From IMG/VR virus record IMGVR_UViG_3300037485_001599, positions 1-38,249 of that record: a stretch of DNA of 38,249 nt. One strand, 5' to 3'. This stretch comes from a virus. The position numbers and the translations under genes are program-made. The notes below the pieces were generated by a model that had not been told where the DNA came from, did not search any database, and saw nothing but the letters and a program-made list of their open reading frames with translations. This document shows, one piece after another, positions 7,274 to 13,449 of the stretch; within the stretch, counting starts at the first letter, position 1; each line of letters opens with the position of its first letter.

Positions 7274-7610
7274 GGGATGGACCTTTCTGATGAGGCACAC
7301 GACCGCACAAGTACGGACAGAACTGCATGGCGCCTTCAAGTTTCCCGATAACCCGCTCCAGATCCTTAAAGCACTTGTCGCCAGATCGAAGCTGTTTGTT
7401 CATATCCTCCTGGATTTTCTGAAGCTCCTGCCGCAATTCGTGCAGATCGCTTTTCGTCGCGAACTCCCGGATCACCGTCTCCGACAGTGGCGGTTCTCTC
7501 CGAAACGATCTGTATACGGCTGCCAGCGAGGCGGCAAAGGCGGCGAGAGAGACCCCGCTGTTAAACAGATTCTGCGTAAACACGGCTTGCTCGACGTTCT
7601 GAGGATCCAC
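7263..7610 (-). CDS. Mu gp25-like membrane protein (DUF2730 type)
   Basis: The GTG at 7610 is preceded by AAGGAGATAAC, the best ribosome site of this frame, and gives a 115-residue protein. It has one N-terminal hydrophobic helix (NSGVSLAAFAASLAAVYRSF), then charged coiled-coil residues (SDLHELRQELQKIQEDMNKQL), ending near ERVIGKLEGAMQFCP. This single-helix plus coiled-coil design matches DUF2730, the Mu gp25 family found between lysis and packaging genes. Its function is not established. It appears to be the first substantial gene of the leftward operon. The longer frame to 7799 is judged untranslated because of the weaker start. Confidence 0.6.
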   Translation of the reverse strand: MDPQNVEQAVFTQNLFNSGVSLAAFAASLAAVYRSFRREPPLSETVIREFATKSDLHELRQELQKIQEDMNKQLRSGDKCFKDLERVIGKLEGAMQFCPYLCGRVPHQKGPSHEG

Positions 7611-7828
7611 GTTATCTCCTTGATGGCGTGTGTTGCGATTGCATAACCGTGACCATAATCCCAGCCGTCCCCCGCCGCCATGCGACGTGGAAGAACTGGA
7701 AGAAAAAGGGTCCTCACAAGGGTTTTGTTTCAGTTCTTCCATGCGGCCATGCGTGGAGTTTCTGGGCCATGTATAACCCTCCTCAATCCTGTGCGGCATA
7801 AGGCCGCCGGGTTAAGCTCAGGAGGCTT
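7611..7828. promoter_or_regulatory. Divergent intergenic region between leftward packaging operon and rightward accessory operon
   Basis: This 218-bp stretch separates two oppositely read operons and should carry both promoters, although I cannot pick a convincing -35/-10 pair for either. It contains a TTCTTCCAG-type repeat on the minus strand (7686-7706), a second TTCTTCCA copy on the plus strand near 7734, and a small GCGGC/GCCGC hairpin at 7793-7807. It also holds an 18-codon ORF on the minus strand (7714-7770) with a strong GGAGGG ribosome site, which could be a leader peptide. Confidence 0.45.
7686..7706 (-). repeat. 21-bp repeat TTTTCTTCCAGTTCTTCCACG, minus-strand copy
   Basis: Exact copy of 31897-31917 in the divergent region upstream of the packaging operon, reading in the direction of that operon. 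Each copy is itself a direct repeat of TTCTTCCA. Partial copies occur near 7734 and 21421. Confidence 0.75.
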
Positions 7829-8671
7829 ATGAAATTCTCCAAGATCAGTTGGACGGACCATACTCATAACCATTGGATCGGGTGCACCAAGATTCGGCCC
7901 GGCTGTGATAACTGCTACGCCTGCTCCGACTTTCAGGACCGCAAACACCTTGTCACCTGGGGCAAGGGCCAGCCCCGGAAACTCACGTCCAAGTCCAACC
8001 GGCTCCGGCCGCTGCGATGGAACGAAGAGGCCAAACGTCTGGGCATCCGCTACCGCGTGTTCTGCTCCAGTCTCTCCGACATCTTCGACCCGGAAGTCCC
8101 TGACGAATGGCGCATGGATCTGTTTGTGCTCATCCGGCGAACGCCCAATCTCGACTGGATGCTCCTCACCAAGCGCGTAGGCGGCATGCTGCACTGGTTC
8201 AACAAGTTCCCGGATCTCGACTGGCCCTGGCCTCATGTTGCCCTGGGCGCCTCCATTGAGGCCAACGCGGCAACCTATGACGGCCGCGTTCTCAATGATA
8301 TCGCCGCCGCCCGCCGCTTCGTATCGATCGAGCCGCTCATCGATCGCGTCGATTGTTCCCGGTGGATACAGGGAGTCGACGAGGTGATTGTCGGTGGCGA
8401 GACGGGGCCTAAAGCGCGCGGGCTTTCTCCTCAGTGGATCCGCGACATCCGCGATGAATGCAGGGCGCACCGTAAGACATTCGTCTTCAAAGCCTGGGGC
8501 GACTACAAACCCGGCGACATGATGCGCGATCAGTACCTCGCCGCCGGCTGGGATCCACGCGAGCGCCGCGGCGGCCGCGTCCTGGATAACACGCTATGGC
8601 TGGGCAGAGAGCGGGGAGCGCCGAGCTGGGAGTGCCGAGGGTTGAAGGGGGCAAAGCATGCCTACGCTTAA
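7829..8671 (+). CDS. DUF5131 (phage Gp37/Gp68) radical-SAM-like protein
   Basis: A 280-residue protein starting MKFSKISWTDHTHNHWIGC, the signature of the DUF5131 or Gp37/Gp68 family. Cys19, Cys26 and Cys29 form a C-x6-C-x2-C cluster motif that could bind a [4Fe-4S] centre, as in radical SAM enzymes. Later family motifs are WMLLTKR, SIEPL and VIVGGETGPKARG, then a C-terminal WGDYKPGD. Relatives occur in many phages and often sit beside three-Cys-motif partner proteins, but the reaction is unknown. The ATG has AGGAGG 6 nt upstream. The last ~20 residues are encoded by a 14-nt repeat (8614-8641), so the C-terminus looks extended through spacer DNA. It overlaps the next gene by 14 bp. Confidence 0.85.
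   Translation: MKFSKISWTDHTHNHWIGCTKIRPGCDNCYACSDFQDRKHLVTWGKGQPRKLTSKSNRLRPLRWNEEAKRLGIRYRVFCSSLSDIFDPEVPDEWRMDLFVLIRRTPNLDWMLLTKRVGGMLHWFNKFPDLDWPWPHVALGASIEANAATYDGRVLNDIAAARRFVSIEPLIDRVDCSRWIQGVDEVIVGGETGPKARGLSPQWIRDIRDECRAHRKTFVFKAWGDYKPGDMMRDQYLAAGWDPRERRGGRVLDNTLWLGRERGAPSWECRGLKGAKHAYA
8614..8641 (+). repeat. 14-nt spacer repeat (two copies)
   Basis: GGGAGCGCCGAGCT followed by GGGAGTGCCGAGGG. It is one of a set of 7- or 14-nt tandem repeats at gene junctions, and here it is translated as the C-terminus of the DUF5131 protein. The core GGAGCGCCGAGC recurs at 16773-16784. Confidence 0.7.
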
Positions 8672-9023
8672 CTTTCAACGGCGCTTTGTCTCCCGCATCC
8701 TGGAGGGGAGCAAGGTCCATACTATTCGGCTCCTGGGGAAACGACCGCACGTTGCCGGCGAAACGCTCTTCATGCAGACCGGCCCCCGGTTCAAACCCGA
8801 GCGATTTCTGGAGCGCCAGTGCATCCGCGTCCGGGAGATTGTCCTTCATGAGGAAACCCTCACGATCTGGAATGAGGATCGTTCCGGATTCATTGTGCCC
8901 CCGCTCGACACGTTTGCCAGGGCGGACGGGTTTGATAGCTGGCAAGAGCTCAGCCGGTTTTTTATCCACCCGGTTCCACCAGCCCAGTTGATTCAATGGG
9001 CGCCGGCGGAGTGGGAGTTATGA
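8658..9023 (+). CDS. ASCH/PUA-like domain protein
   Basis: A 121-residue protein with the outline of ASCH domains. It has an N-terminal strand and FVSRILEGSKVHTIR (the G-K-x-x-T-I-R pattern), then GETLFMQTG, a central CIRVREIVL strand, and a C-terminal DGFDSWQELSRFF helix. ASCH proteins have a PUA-like RNA- or nucleoside-binding fold, and some hydrolyse modified nucleosides such as N4-acetylcytidine. In phages they sit in accessory early regions and may act on host RNA or nucleotides. It overlaps the end of the DUF5131 gene and is followed by an ATGA-coupled gene, so it belongs to the accessory operon. Confidence 0.7.
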   Translation: MPTLNFQRRFVSRILEGSKVHTIRLLGKRPHVAGETLFMQTGPRFKPERFLERQCIRVREIVLHEETLTIWNEDRSGFIVPPLDTFARADGFDSWQELSRFFIHPVPPAQLIQWAPAEWEL

Positions 9024-9529
9024 AGACGCTGTTGGCCTTCATAGGACCGGCAATGACTGTTCGGCCTGGAGTTGTTGGCTGGCTCAAGTTTGCCAGTGCG
9101 GAAACTAGAACTGCATTCGCGCAGGTACTGAGAGATCGGAGACGCGCAGGCATGAAGACCATACTACCCGACGCCCGCCATCCAATGTCTTCTGAGGAAT
9201 GGGAGACTGTTTGCCGGCCAAAGCCCAAGTCGGCCTTCGATGCGATGGTTACTCCCGACTGGCCGACAATATGGGCAAAGATCGGGACGCAGGTCGGTCA
9301 CAAGGTAGAGTGCGACGACGCCGAAAGCTTTATGCGAGTGATCGCCTCAAGGGACGGAGACATGCACCTGGTGCTTGACCACGGGCGCAACCAATTAGGA
9401 ATGACGCCGACGTTTCGCGCCCGCACGTTCCAGGGCGGCGGGCGGAATGACCGCGTGCGCCTGGCGCTGGCTATGCTGGCACTGGCCATTGTGGAGGATT
9501 GTGAGCCGAACAACAGCATCACCGGATAG
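9020..9529 (+). CDS. Hypothetical phage protein
   Basis: A 169-residue protein whose ATG at 9020 overlaps the upstream stop as ATGA. An earlier in-frame ATG at 8996 would overlap further and is less likely. The N-terminal MKTLLAFIGPAMTVRPGVVGWLKFA is moderately hydrophobic but lacks a clear signal-peptide cleavage site. The C-terminal half has short charged strands and an Ala/Leu-rich helix (RVRLALAMLALAIVEDCE). I recognise no family. It is likely one of several small accessory functions carried in this rightward cassette. Confidence 0.6.
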   Translation: MKTLLAFIGPAMTVRPGVVGWLKFASAETRTAFAQVLRDRRRAGMKTILPDARHPMSSEEWETVCRPKPKSAFDAMVTPDWPTIWAKIGTQVGHKVECDDAESFMRVIASRDGDMHLVLDHGRNQLGMTPTFRARTFQGGGRNDRVRLALAMLALAIVEDCEPNNSITG

Positions 9530-9540
9530 GAGATCAAGCC

Positions 9541-9741
9541 ATGAAGCAGAGCCAATGCGAAGACATTATCGCCAACATCATGCTGGTCGGCATGTGCCTA
9601 GCGCAGCAGACATGGGCGCGCGTATTGCTCGCCGTGCTGTGCCTCGTGCAGATCGGCTTGGCGATCCACTACAAGCACCTCGAGAAGCTCGAAGCGCAGT
9701 TGGCCAATACTGGCGTTACGGGCCCGGAAAGGAAATCATGA
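9541..9741 (+). CDS. Small membrane protein
   Basis: A 66-residue protein with AGGAG upstream of its ATG. Residues 10-47 are hydrophobic and could form one or two membrane helices (NIMLVGMCLAQQ and ARVLLAVLCLVQIGLAIHY), followed by a charged tail. It overlaps the next gene by 4 bp. No family is recognised. Small membrane proteins in phage accessory cassettes often act in superinfection exclusion or host control, but nothing here shows that. Confidence 0.6.
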   Translation: MKQSQCEDIIANIMLVGMCLAQQTWARVLLAVLCLVQIGLAIHYKHLEKLEAQLANTGVTGPERKS

Positions 9742-10121
9742 AACCGACGGACGAAGACAAGCGAGACGGACTAAAACCGAAATATCAGATTTCACGCGCA
9801 GACGGAACGCCTTGCGACCCGACCGCGCAGTATTTCGTGCTGCGCCTAGACTACCATGACGGGTGCGATGAGAAACACATTGACGCTTGCCGTGTGGCGG
9901 CCATGCACTACGCCGTCTGGGTCCGGAATCATCTACCGCAACTGAGCGCCGATCTTTTATCAATTGTGGGTTCAGTTCCCGACGCCTGGGTTTTGGAGCG
10001 AGCACGGGACAACGATAACTTAAAGGCTATGGCGCATGCTGTGTTGCCAATTTCCAGCGACGGAAAACAGGCGACATTCTTGGACGAAATGGGCAGGCAG
10101 CGCCACTATGAGGAACCATGA
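9738..10121 (+). CDS. Hypothetical phage protein
   Basis: A 127-residue protein starting at ATG 9738, which overlaps the previous stop as ATGA and has GGAAAGGA upstream. The N-terminal half has a SRADGTPCDPTAQYFVLRLDYH segment followed by HIDACRVAAMHYAVWVRNH. I have the impression of similar short domains in other phage accessory proteins, but I know no function for them. The C-terminal part is charged and ends GRQRHYEEP. It is coupled on both sides, so its operon membership is clear. The longer frame from 9447 is an out-of-place extension through upstream genes. Confidence 0.6.
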   Translation: MKPTDEDKRDGLKPKYQISRADGTPCDPTAQYFVLRLDYHDGCDEKHIDACRVAAMHYAVWVRNHLPQLSADLLSIVGSVPDAWVLERARDNDNLKAMAHAVLPISSDGKQATFLDEMGRQRHYEEP

Positions 10122-10324
10122 AAAAGATGAAACTCAAGAGCATCAAAATTGCAGTGAACACGACCGAGGCGGTGGTGCGAAAACTGAAGACGGCCATCCC
10201 GCTGCGCCAGGATACCGAACTGCACGAGATCATCCGAAAGCACGTGGATGCGCTCATGCTCGAGCTTATCGAGCAGCACGCCGATCTTCCCACGCCGCCG
10301 GTGAGGTTCGGCGGAACGCCGTAA
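10118..10324 (+). CDS. Small hypothetical protein
   Basis: A 68-residue, Lys/Arg-rich N-terminus (MKKMKLKSIKIAVNTTEAVVRKLKTA) followed by an amphipathic helix (LHEIIRKHVDALMLELIEQHADL). The ATG at 10118 overlaps the upstream stop (ATGA). The composition suggests a small helical protein that might bind nucleic acid or a partner, but no family is recognised. Confidence 0.55.
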   Translation: MKKMKLKSIKIAVNTTEAVVRKLKTAIPLRQDTELHEIIRKHVDALMLELIEQHADLPTPPVRFGGTP

Positions 10325-10364
10325 CCTCCACCGGATTGTTGGGGCTTCCGGGATCGGGGGACAA

Positions 10365-10844
10365 ATGAACCACACCATGACGGTGATGACGCGAAGCGAG
10401 AAGATGACGTGGGCCACGCCGCAGGCGTGGTTCGACTACCTAGACCTGGAGTTCGACTTCACGCTCGACCCGTGTTGCCACCACGAAACAGCCAAGTGCG
10501 CCAAGCACTACACGCCAGCGGAAGACGGCCTCGCGCAAGCGTGGACGGATGAGCGGGTGTTTATGAACCCGCCCTATGGCCGCGAGCTTGGCGTGTGGAT
10601 GGCGAAAGCCTACCGCGAGTGCCGCGACAACGGGGCTCTGGTGGTGGCGTTCGTGCCCGCACGGGTTGACACCGAGTGGGGGCACCAGTACGCGGCGAAG
10701 GCGACCGAGGTGCGCTTCCCCAAGGGGCGGGTAAAGTTTGCCGGGGCCGACAACTCCGCTCCGTTCCCGGTGGCGGTGGTCGTGTTCAGGCCGCGAGTGA
10801 GTAGCCCCAACAAAGCATTATCTCATTCTGGGTCAAATCCATGA
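10365..10844 (+). CDS. Phage-type DNA N-6-adenine methyltransferase (Dam, PF05869-like)
   Basis: A 159-residue compact methyltransferase. The W-x-T-P opening (TWATPQAWFDYL) is at residues 15-26, FTLDPCC at 32-38, a catalytic NPPYG at 68-72, and the C-terminal part has GRVKFAGADNSAPFP. These are the marks of the phage N-6-adenine-methyltransferase (Dam) family, which typically methylates GATC-like sites. It is distinct from the larger D12 enzyme at 402-1178, so the phage encodes two adenine methyltransferases in separate operons. It overlaps the following small gene by 4 bp. Confidence 0.9.
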   Translation: MNHTMTVMTRSEKMTWATPQAWFDYLDLEFDFTLDPCCHHETAKCAKHYTPAEDGLAQAWTDERVFMNPPYGRELGVWMAKAYRECRDNGALVVAFVPARVDTEWGHQYAAKATEVRFPKGRVKFAGADNSAPFPVAVVVFRPRVSSPNKALSHSGSNP

Positions 10845-11086
10845 CTAAGATCGCAGACAAACCTGGGCGCAAGATCAGTCTCAATGTGATCGTGGATCGG
10901 CCTCGCTCCCTGGTCCAGGTCATCAGGAAGCTTCACAACACAAAAGGATTCCTGGTCGATAGCGGACACATGGGCTGGATCCCGCTCGATGAGTGGACCA
11001 CGTTCCTGGAAAAGGAACTCCGCCGCGCCAGGGGAGAAGAGACGTTGATGGAACAGTTCGGATTATTAAAGGAGGAGAGACAATGA
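10841..11086 (+). CDS. Small hypothetical protein
   Basis: An 81-residue protein coupled to the methyltransferase (ATGA overlap at 10841). It has an N-terminal beta-rich segment (GRKISLNVIVDRPRSLVQVIRKL), a GFLVDSGHMGWIPLDEW middle and a charged helical end. No family is recognised. It ends where the next gene's strong ribosome site (GGAGGAGAG) lies, so the two are tightly linked. Confidence 0.55.
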   Translation: MTKIADKPGRKISLNVIVDRPRSLVQVIRKLHNTKGFLVDSGHMGWIPLDEWTTFLEKELRRARGEETLMEQFGLLKEERQ

Positions 11087-11529
11087 AAATATTCGATGAT
11101 CGCGGATTGGAAATCTCGGATGCTGCTATTCGTCAACTTGCCCTGGACCTTGGGCCCGATCCTGATCGGCGCCGGAAGGATGCCGCATTTGCCCGGCTTA
11201 TTGTAGGCGTAATCGGCGGCGGAGGACTGGTTTTCATGACAGTCGGATTACTGCTCCTCTACAAAGTGTTCCTCTACGATGCGCTTGATGTTCGCTTCGG
11301 TACACTCTATTACGCGGCGCTTTATGGTTATCTTTTTGGGCTTTTCGTCCTGGGATCCCAAATACCCACGTTTCTTAAATGCCTCCATCAGCCACGCCGT
11401 GACGACGGGCTTGAAAACGTCCGCTACAAATTTACCCGTACAACTACAACCTATCGCGATCAGAGCCATACACGTTTCGGTTCCGACGCCAAGCGGAGTG
11501 ATCAGAATGGGATCGATGGTAATCCCTGA
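11083..11529 (+). CDS. Putative two-helix membrane protein, 3' part overlapped by an opposing gene
   Basis: The ATG at 11083 has AAGGAGGAGAGACA upstream, one of the best ribosome sites in the window. Residues 1-40 are soluble. Residues ~45-65 (IVGVIGGGGLVFMTVGLLLLY) and ~78-97 (YYAALYGYLFGLFVLGS) are candidate membrane helices. The remaining ~50 residues are polar and poor in recognisable structure. From 11248 on, the opposite strand encodes another convincing ORF, so the true C-terminus may be unconstrained or the frame may be a remnant. No family is recognised. Confidence 0.5.
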   Translation: MKIFDDRGLEISDAAIRQLALDLGPDPDRRRKDAAFARLIVGVIGGGGLVFMTVGLLLLYKVFLYDALDVRFGTLYYAALYGYLFGLFVLGSQIPTFLKCLHQPRRDDGLENVRYKFTRTTTTYRDQSHTRFGSDAKRSDQNGIDGNP

Positions 11530-11595
11530 CGGGGCCGTCGATTTCAACTCTTCAAACAGTGCGCGATCACTCGTCTCTATCGTTAGCGTTGCCAT
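11248..11595 (-). CDS. Hypothetical protein encoded downstream of the repressor
   Basis: A 115-residue ORF with GGGGAG 7 nt before its ATG. Sequence composition looks protein-like: MATLTIETSDRALFEELKS, a hydrophobic middle (TCMALIAIGCSCTGKFVADVF) and a Lys/Glu-rich C-terminus. It follows the repressor gene by 34 nt on the same strand and would be co-transcribed in the lysogen, so it could be a lysogeny-stage function. It overlaps the plus-strand gene ending at 11529 by 282 bp in a convergent arrangement. No family is recognised. Confidence 0.55.
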   Translation of the reverse strand: MATLTIETSDRALFEELKSTAPSGITIDPILITPLGVGTETCMALIAIGCSCTGKFVADVFKPVVTAWLMEAFKKRGYLGSQDEKPKKITIKRRVIECTEANIKRIVEEHFVEEQ

Positions 11596-11610
11596 CCAAT
11601 TCTCCCCTCT

Positions 11611-11631
11611 GACTCAGGTCTCAGGTCTCTC
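11611..11631 (+). repeat. 7-nt spacer repeat between repressor and next gene
   Basis: GACTCAG-GTCTCAG-GTCTCTC, three degenerate heptamers filling the gap between two minus-strand genes and reaching the stop codon of the repressor at 11630. Confidence 0.6.
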
Positions 11632-12109
11632 ACTCCGGTTTCTCTGGCGGCTTCCCGCTGTCCACCGGTTCGCCACGCGCGTGCTTGAACAGTTTCGCCA
11701 AATGCCCGTTGACGATCTTCTCTGCCGTCGGATCGCCGCCGTCCTCCAACCCGCTCCCCAGCATCATCAACATCGTCCACAGCCACCCCAGCGCCCGATC
11801 CCGCTCCGGTAACTTCCCCACCGCCCGGATCGCCGCCTCCGCATTGTAGCGCGCCGCTTCGTCTGCTGTTGGCATAGCATGATCCTTTCTGTCTGGTCTC
11901 GGTTCTTGGTTAGATTTTGGAGATATGTCTGCAACGTCAACACGCAGAATATCTGCAATTCTTTTCAGAGCGCTTGGCCCCATGCCGCGAGTTCCCGTCT
12001 CGTAATTTCCTATTGAACCAATGGAAACATTAGCCTTTTTGGCTAACTCTCGCAGCGTCATCCCGCATCGTTTTCTGACCGTCCTGAGGTTGTTTGAAGA
12101 AATCTGCAT
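11630..12109 (-). CDS. Cro/C1-type (XRE) phage repressor
   Basis: A 159-residue protein. Residues 5-60 form a classical XRE helix-turn-helix (LRTVRKRCGMTLRELAKKANVS, then IGNYETGTRGMGPSALKRIADIL). The C-terminal region (residues 80-150) is helical and may dimerise; it lacks LexA-type self-cleavage motifs. It is transcribed divergently from the Ner-like gene, as the Mu repressor c is, and should keep early transposition genes off. GCAGA-N3-TCTGC palindromes lie in the divergent promoter (12126-12138) and inside this gene (11944-11956), which are the obvious operators. The start has no Shine-Dalgarno sequence. Confidence 0.85.
   Translation of the reverse strand: MQISSNNLRTVRKRCGMTLRELAKKANVSIGSIGNYETGTRGMGPSALKRIADILRVDVADISPKSNQEPRPDRKDHAMPTADEAARYNAEAAIRAVGKLPERDRALGWLWTMLMMLGSGLEDGGDPTAEKIVNGHLAKLFKHARGEPVDSGKPPEKPE
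11944..11956. promoter_or_regulatory. Intragenic operator-like palindrome
   Basis: GCAGA-ATA-TCTGC, a perfect 5-bp inverted repeat with a 3-nt spacer, inside the repressor coding region about 160 bp downstream of its start. The arms match the palindrome at 12126-12138. A degenerate half-site (TGTCTGC) is nearby at 11926-11932. It may be a secondary operator for looping or for autoregulation, or part of a transpositional enhancer as in Mu. Confidence 0.55.
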
Positions 12110-12116
12110 TTTTCTG

Positions 12117-12144
12117 TTGCACTATGCAGAATGTCTGCTATCGT
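12117..12144 (+). promoter_or_regulatory. Predicted early promoter with central operator
   Basis: TTGCAC at 12117-12122 and an extended -10, TG-C-TATCGT ending at 12144, are 16 bp apart. The palindrome GCAGA-ATG-TCTGC (12126-12138) lies exactly between them, so bound repressor would block RNA polymerase. The expected start of transcription, about 7 nt past the -10, falls at the ATG of the Ner-like gene (12151), which has no Shine-Dalgarno sequence. Half-site TCTGCA at 12104-12109 may add a second contact. On the minus strand CATAGT (12126-12121) could serve the repressor. Confidence 0.6.
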
Positions 12145-12150
12145 GCCCTC

Positions 12151-12375
12151 ATGAATACAACCAAGTTGAAACACAAACCCCGAAAAAAGGACGTTAAGGA
12201 TCTTGATCCTTTATCCGTCCGGGCCGCGTTGATGATGCGCGGCGAATCAATCGCCTCGTGGGCGCGAACCCACGAGGTAGACCGCACCATGGCGTGGAGA
12301 GCGATCAACCATCCTCACCGTGGCCGCGTCTCAAACTACGTTAGGGAAACACTACGCCGGGAGCTTGGCCTGTAA
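12151..12375 (+). CDS. Ner-like early DNA-binding regulator
   Basis: A 74-residue basic protein, matching the size of Mu Ner (75), immediately divergent from the repressor. A helix-turn-helix is apparent in residues 22-50: VRAALMMRGESIASWARTHEV, then DRTMAWRAI. Ner proteins repress the early and repressor promoters during lytic growth. I chose the ATG at 12151 (MNTTKLKHK) because it fits the predicted transcription start. An upstream in-frame ATG at 12094 would lie inside the repressor gene and before the promoter. A leaderless mRNA is likely. Confidence 0.75.
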   Translation: MNTTKLKHKPRKKDVKDLDPLSVRAALMMRGESIASWARTHEVDRTMAWRAINHPHRGRVSNYVRETLRRELGL

Positions 12376-12387
12376 CAAGGAAAACTT

Positions 12388-12426
12388 ATGACCCTTAAAG
12401 CAAAATCAGATTCAAAGGAGAAATAA
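12388..12426 (+). other. Short ORF upstream of the ParB-like gene
   Basis: A 12-codon ORF (MTLKAKSDSKEK) with AAGGA 7 nt upstream; its last codons contain the AAAGGAG ribosome site of the following gene. It may be a leader peptide that keeps ribosomes close to the ParB-like start, or chance. Confidence 0.25.
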
Positions 12427-12429
12427 ACC

Positions 12430-13449
12430 ATGACACAAAAGAAGCCAACGTACTCAATCGTTTCCTATCAGCAGATTCCAACTGACAAACTGGACCCGCA
12501 TCCCGAAGCATTGATTCCAATCGATTCCGGTGATTCCGCTTCGATTGATGACAGCGTTGCCGAGAATGGCTACGTCATTCAGCCCCTGCTTGTCACTGAG
12601 CGCACGTACGATGGCCATCACCTGATCGTTGACGGTGTCAACCGATGGAAGGCCGCCAAGGCCAGCACCTTGATTGATGTGCCATGCCTCCTGATCCGAT
12701 GTTCCGATCCCAGAGCCGTAGTCGCTGAATGCCTTGCGACGGGCCGCAAACGAACCACCGGACAACGGATTATGGTTTACCTGGAAGCCAACAAGGATGC
12801 TGTGCTGTCTGCCTATGCAATAAATTTAGGAAAGGGCGAAATATATAGGAAATCATCCAACGCCTCACGTGAGGCGTTGGCTTCTCATAAGGGTGCAAAT
12901 CAGTACTCAATCGAGTCAATTTCCGAGCATTTGCATTGCTCAAGGGAGGATGTCCGGGCAGGCGTCGAACTCCTGATAGCCCAGACCGCCACAGAGGTTC
13001 CCAGTACTCTCTCCGATCACCACAAGGATCTGGACATGGCGAAGTACCGGAAGTCCGCCGCCGACAAGCGCCTTGAGGTTCTGTCAGGGTCTATCGGTAT
13101 TCGCCGCTGGGCTCCGGCCGTGGCCGGTAAGGCGACGAACGGAGGCAAGGGGAAGGCCGATGCCCGCTACGACCAGTTGAGTCGCTCCGCAGCAGTAACG
13201 CTCAAGAACGTCTTTGACCAGTGGGGTGAAATAAAATGGAAGCCGCCCTATAAAATATCCGAACAGGACCCTGAGTTCATCGATGAAAAGCGGATGGCGG
13301 AAGAAGCCATCGAAGCGATGATCAAGCATATCCCCGGCGTATTTGATCACATGATTCATGCGCACATCGTTCAAGCCTGGTCTTCTTCGAAACGGGCAAA
13401 ACTGATTCGTGAACTGGAATCTAAGGCACGGCAGGAAAAAGCTCAATGA
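12430..13449 (+). CDS. ParB N-terminal-domain protein
   Basis: A 339-residue protein. Residues 10-110 match the ParB/Srx nuclease-like domain: IPTDKLDPHPEA, SVAENGYVIQPLLV and DGVNRWKAAKA, the last corresponding to the G-x-x-R motif that binds CTP in ParB. A linker with a 24-bp DNA palindrome (residues about 143-151) follows, then IESISEHLHCSREDVRAGVELL, a likely helix-turn-helix, and a helical C-terminus. In transposable phages such proteins sit next to the transposase and may help in DNA binding or partition of transposition complexes. The ATG has AAAGGAGAAATAAACC upstream. The stop overlaps the next gene start. Confidence 0.8.
   Translation: MTQKKPTYSIVSYQQIPTDKLDPHPEALIPIDSGDSASIDDSVAENGYVIQPLLVTERTYDGHHLIVDGVNRWKAAKASTLIDVPCLLIRCSDPRAVVAECLATGRKRTTGQRIMVYLEANKDAVLSAYAINLGKGEIYRKSSNASREALASHKGANQYSIESISEHLHCSREDVRAGVELLIAQTATEVPSTLSDHHKDLDMAKYRKSAADKRLEVLSGSIGIRRWAPAVAGKATNGGKGKADARYDQLSRSAAVTLKNVFDQWGEIKWKPPYKISEQDPEFIDEKRMAEEAIEAMIKHIPGVFDHMIHAHIVQAWSSSKRAKLIRELESKARQEKAQ
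12857..12880. repeat. Perfect 24-bp palindrome inside the ParB-like gene
   Basis: CCAACGCCTCAC is followed at once by its exact reverse complement. It encodes part of a Ser/Ala-rich linker. It could be a DNA-binding site, a cruciform or mRNA hairpin, or a mobile palindrome that landed in a tolerant linker. Confidence 0.8.

Noticed and set aside
7730-8470. Minus-strand ORF of 246 codons over the DUF5131 gene
   Set aside because: Shadow; the plus strand has the cysteine cluster and family motifs with a strong ribosome site.
9447-9737. Upstream extension of the gene at 9738-10121
   Set aside because: It would overlap two other genes out of frame; the ATG at 9738 has GGAAAGGA and an ATGA overlap.
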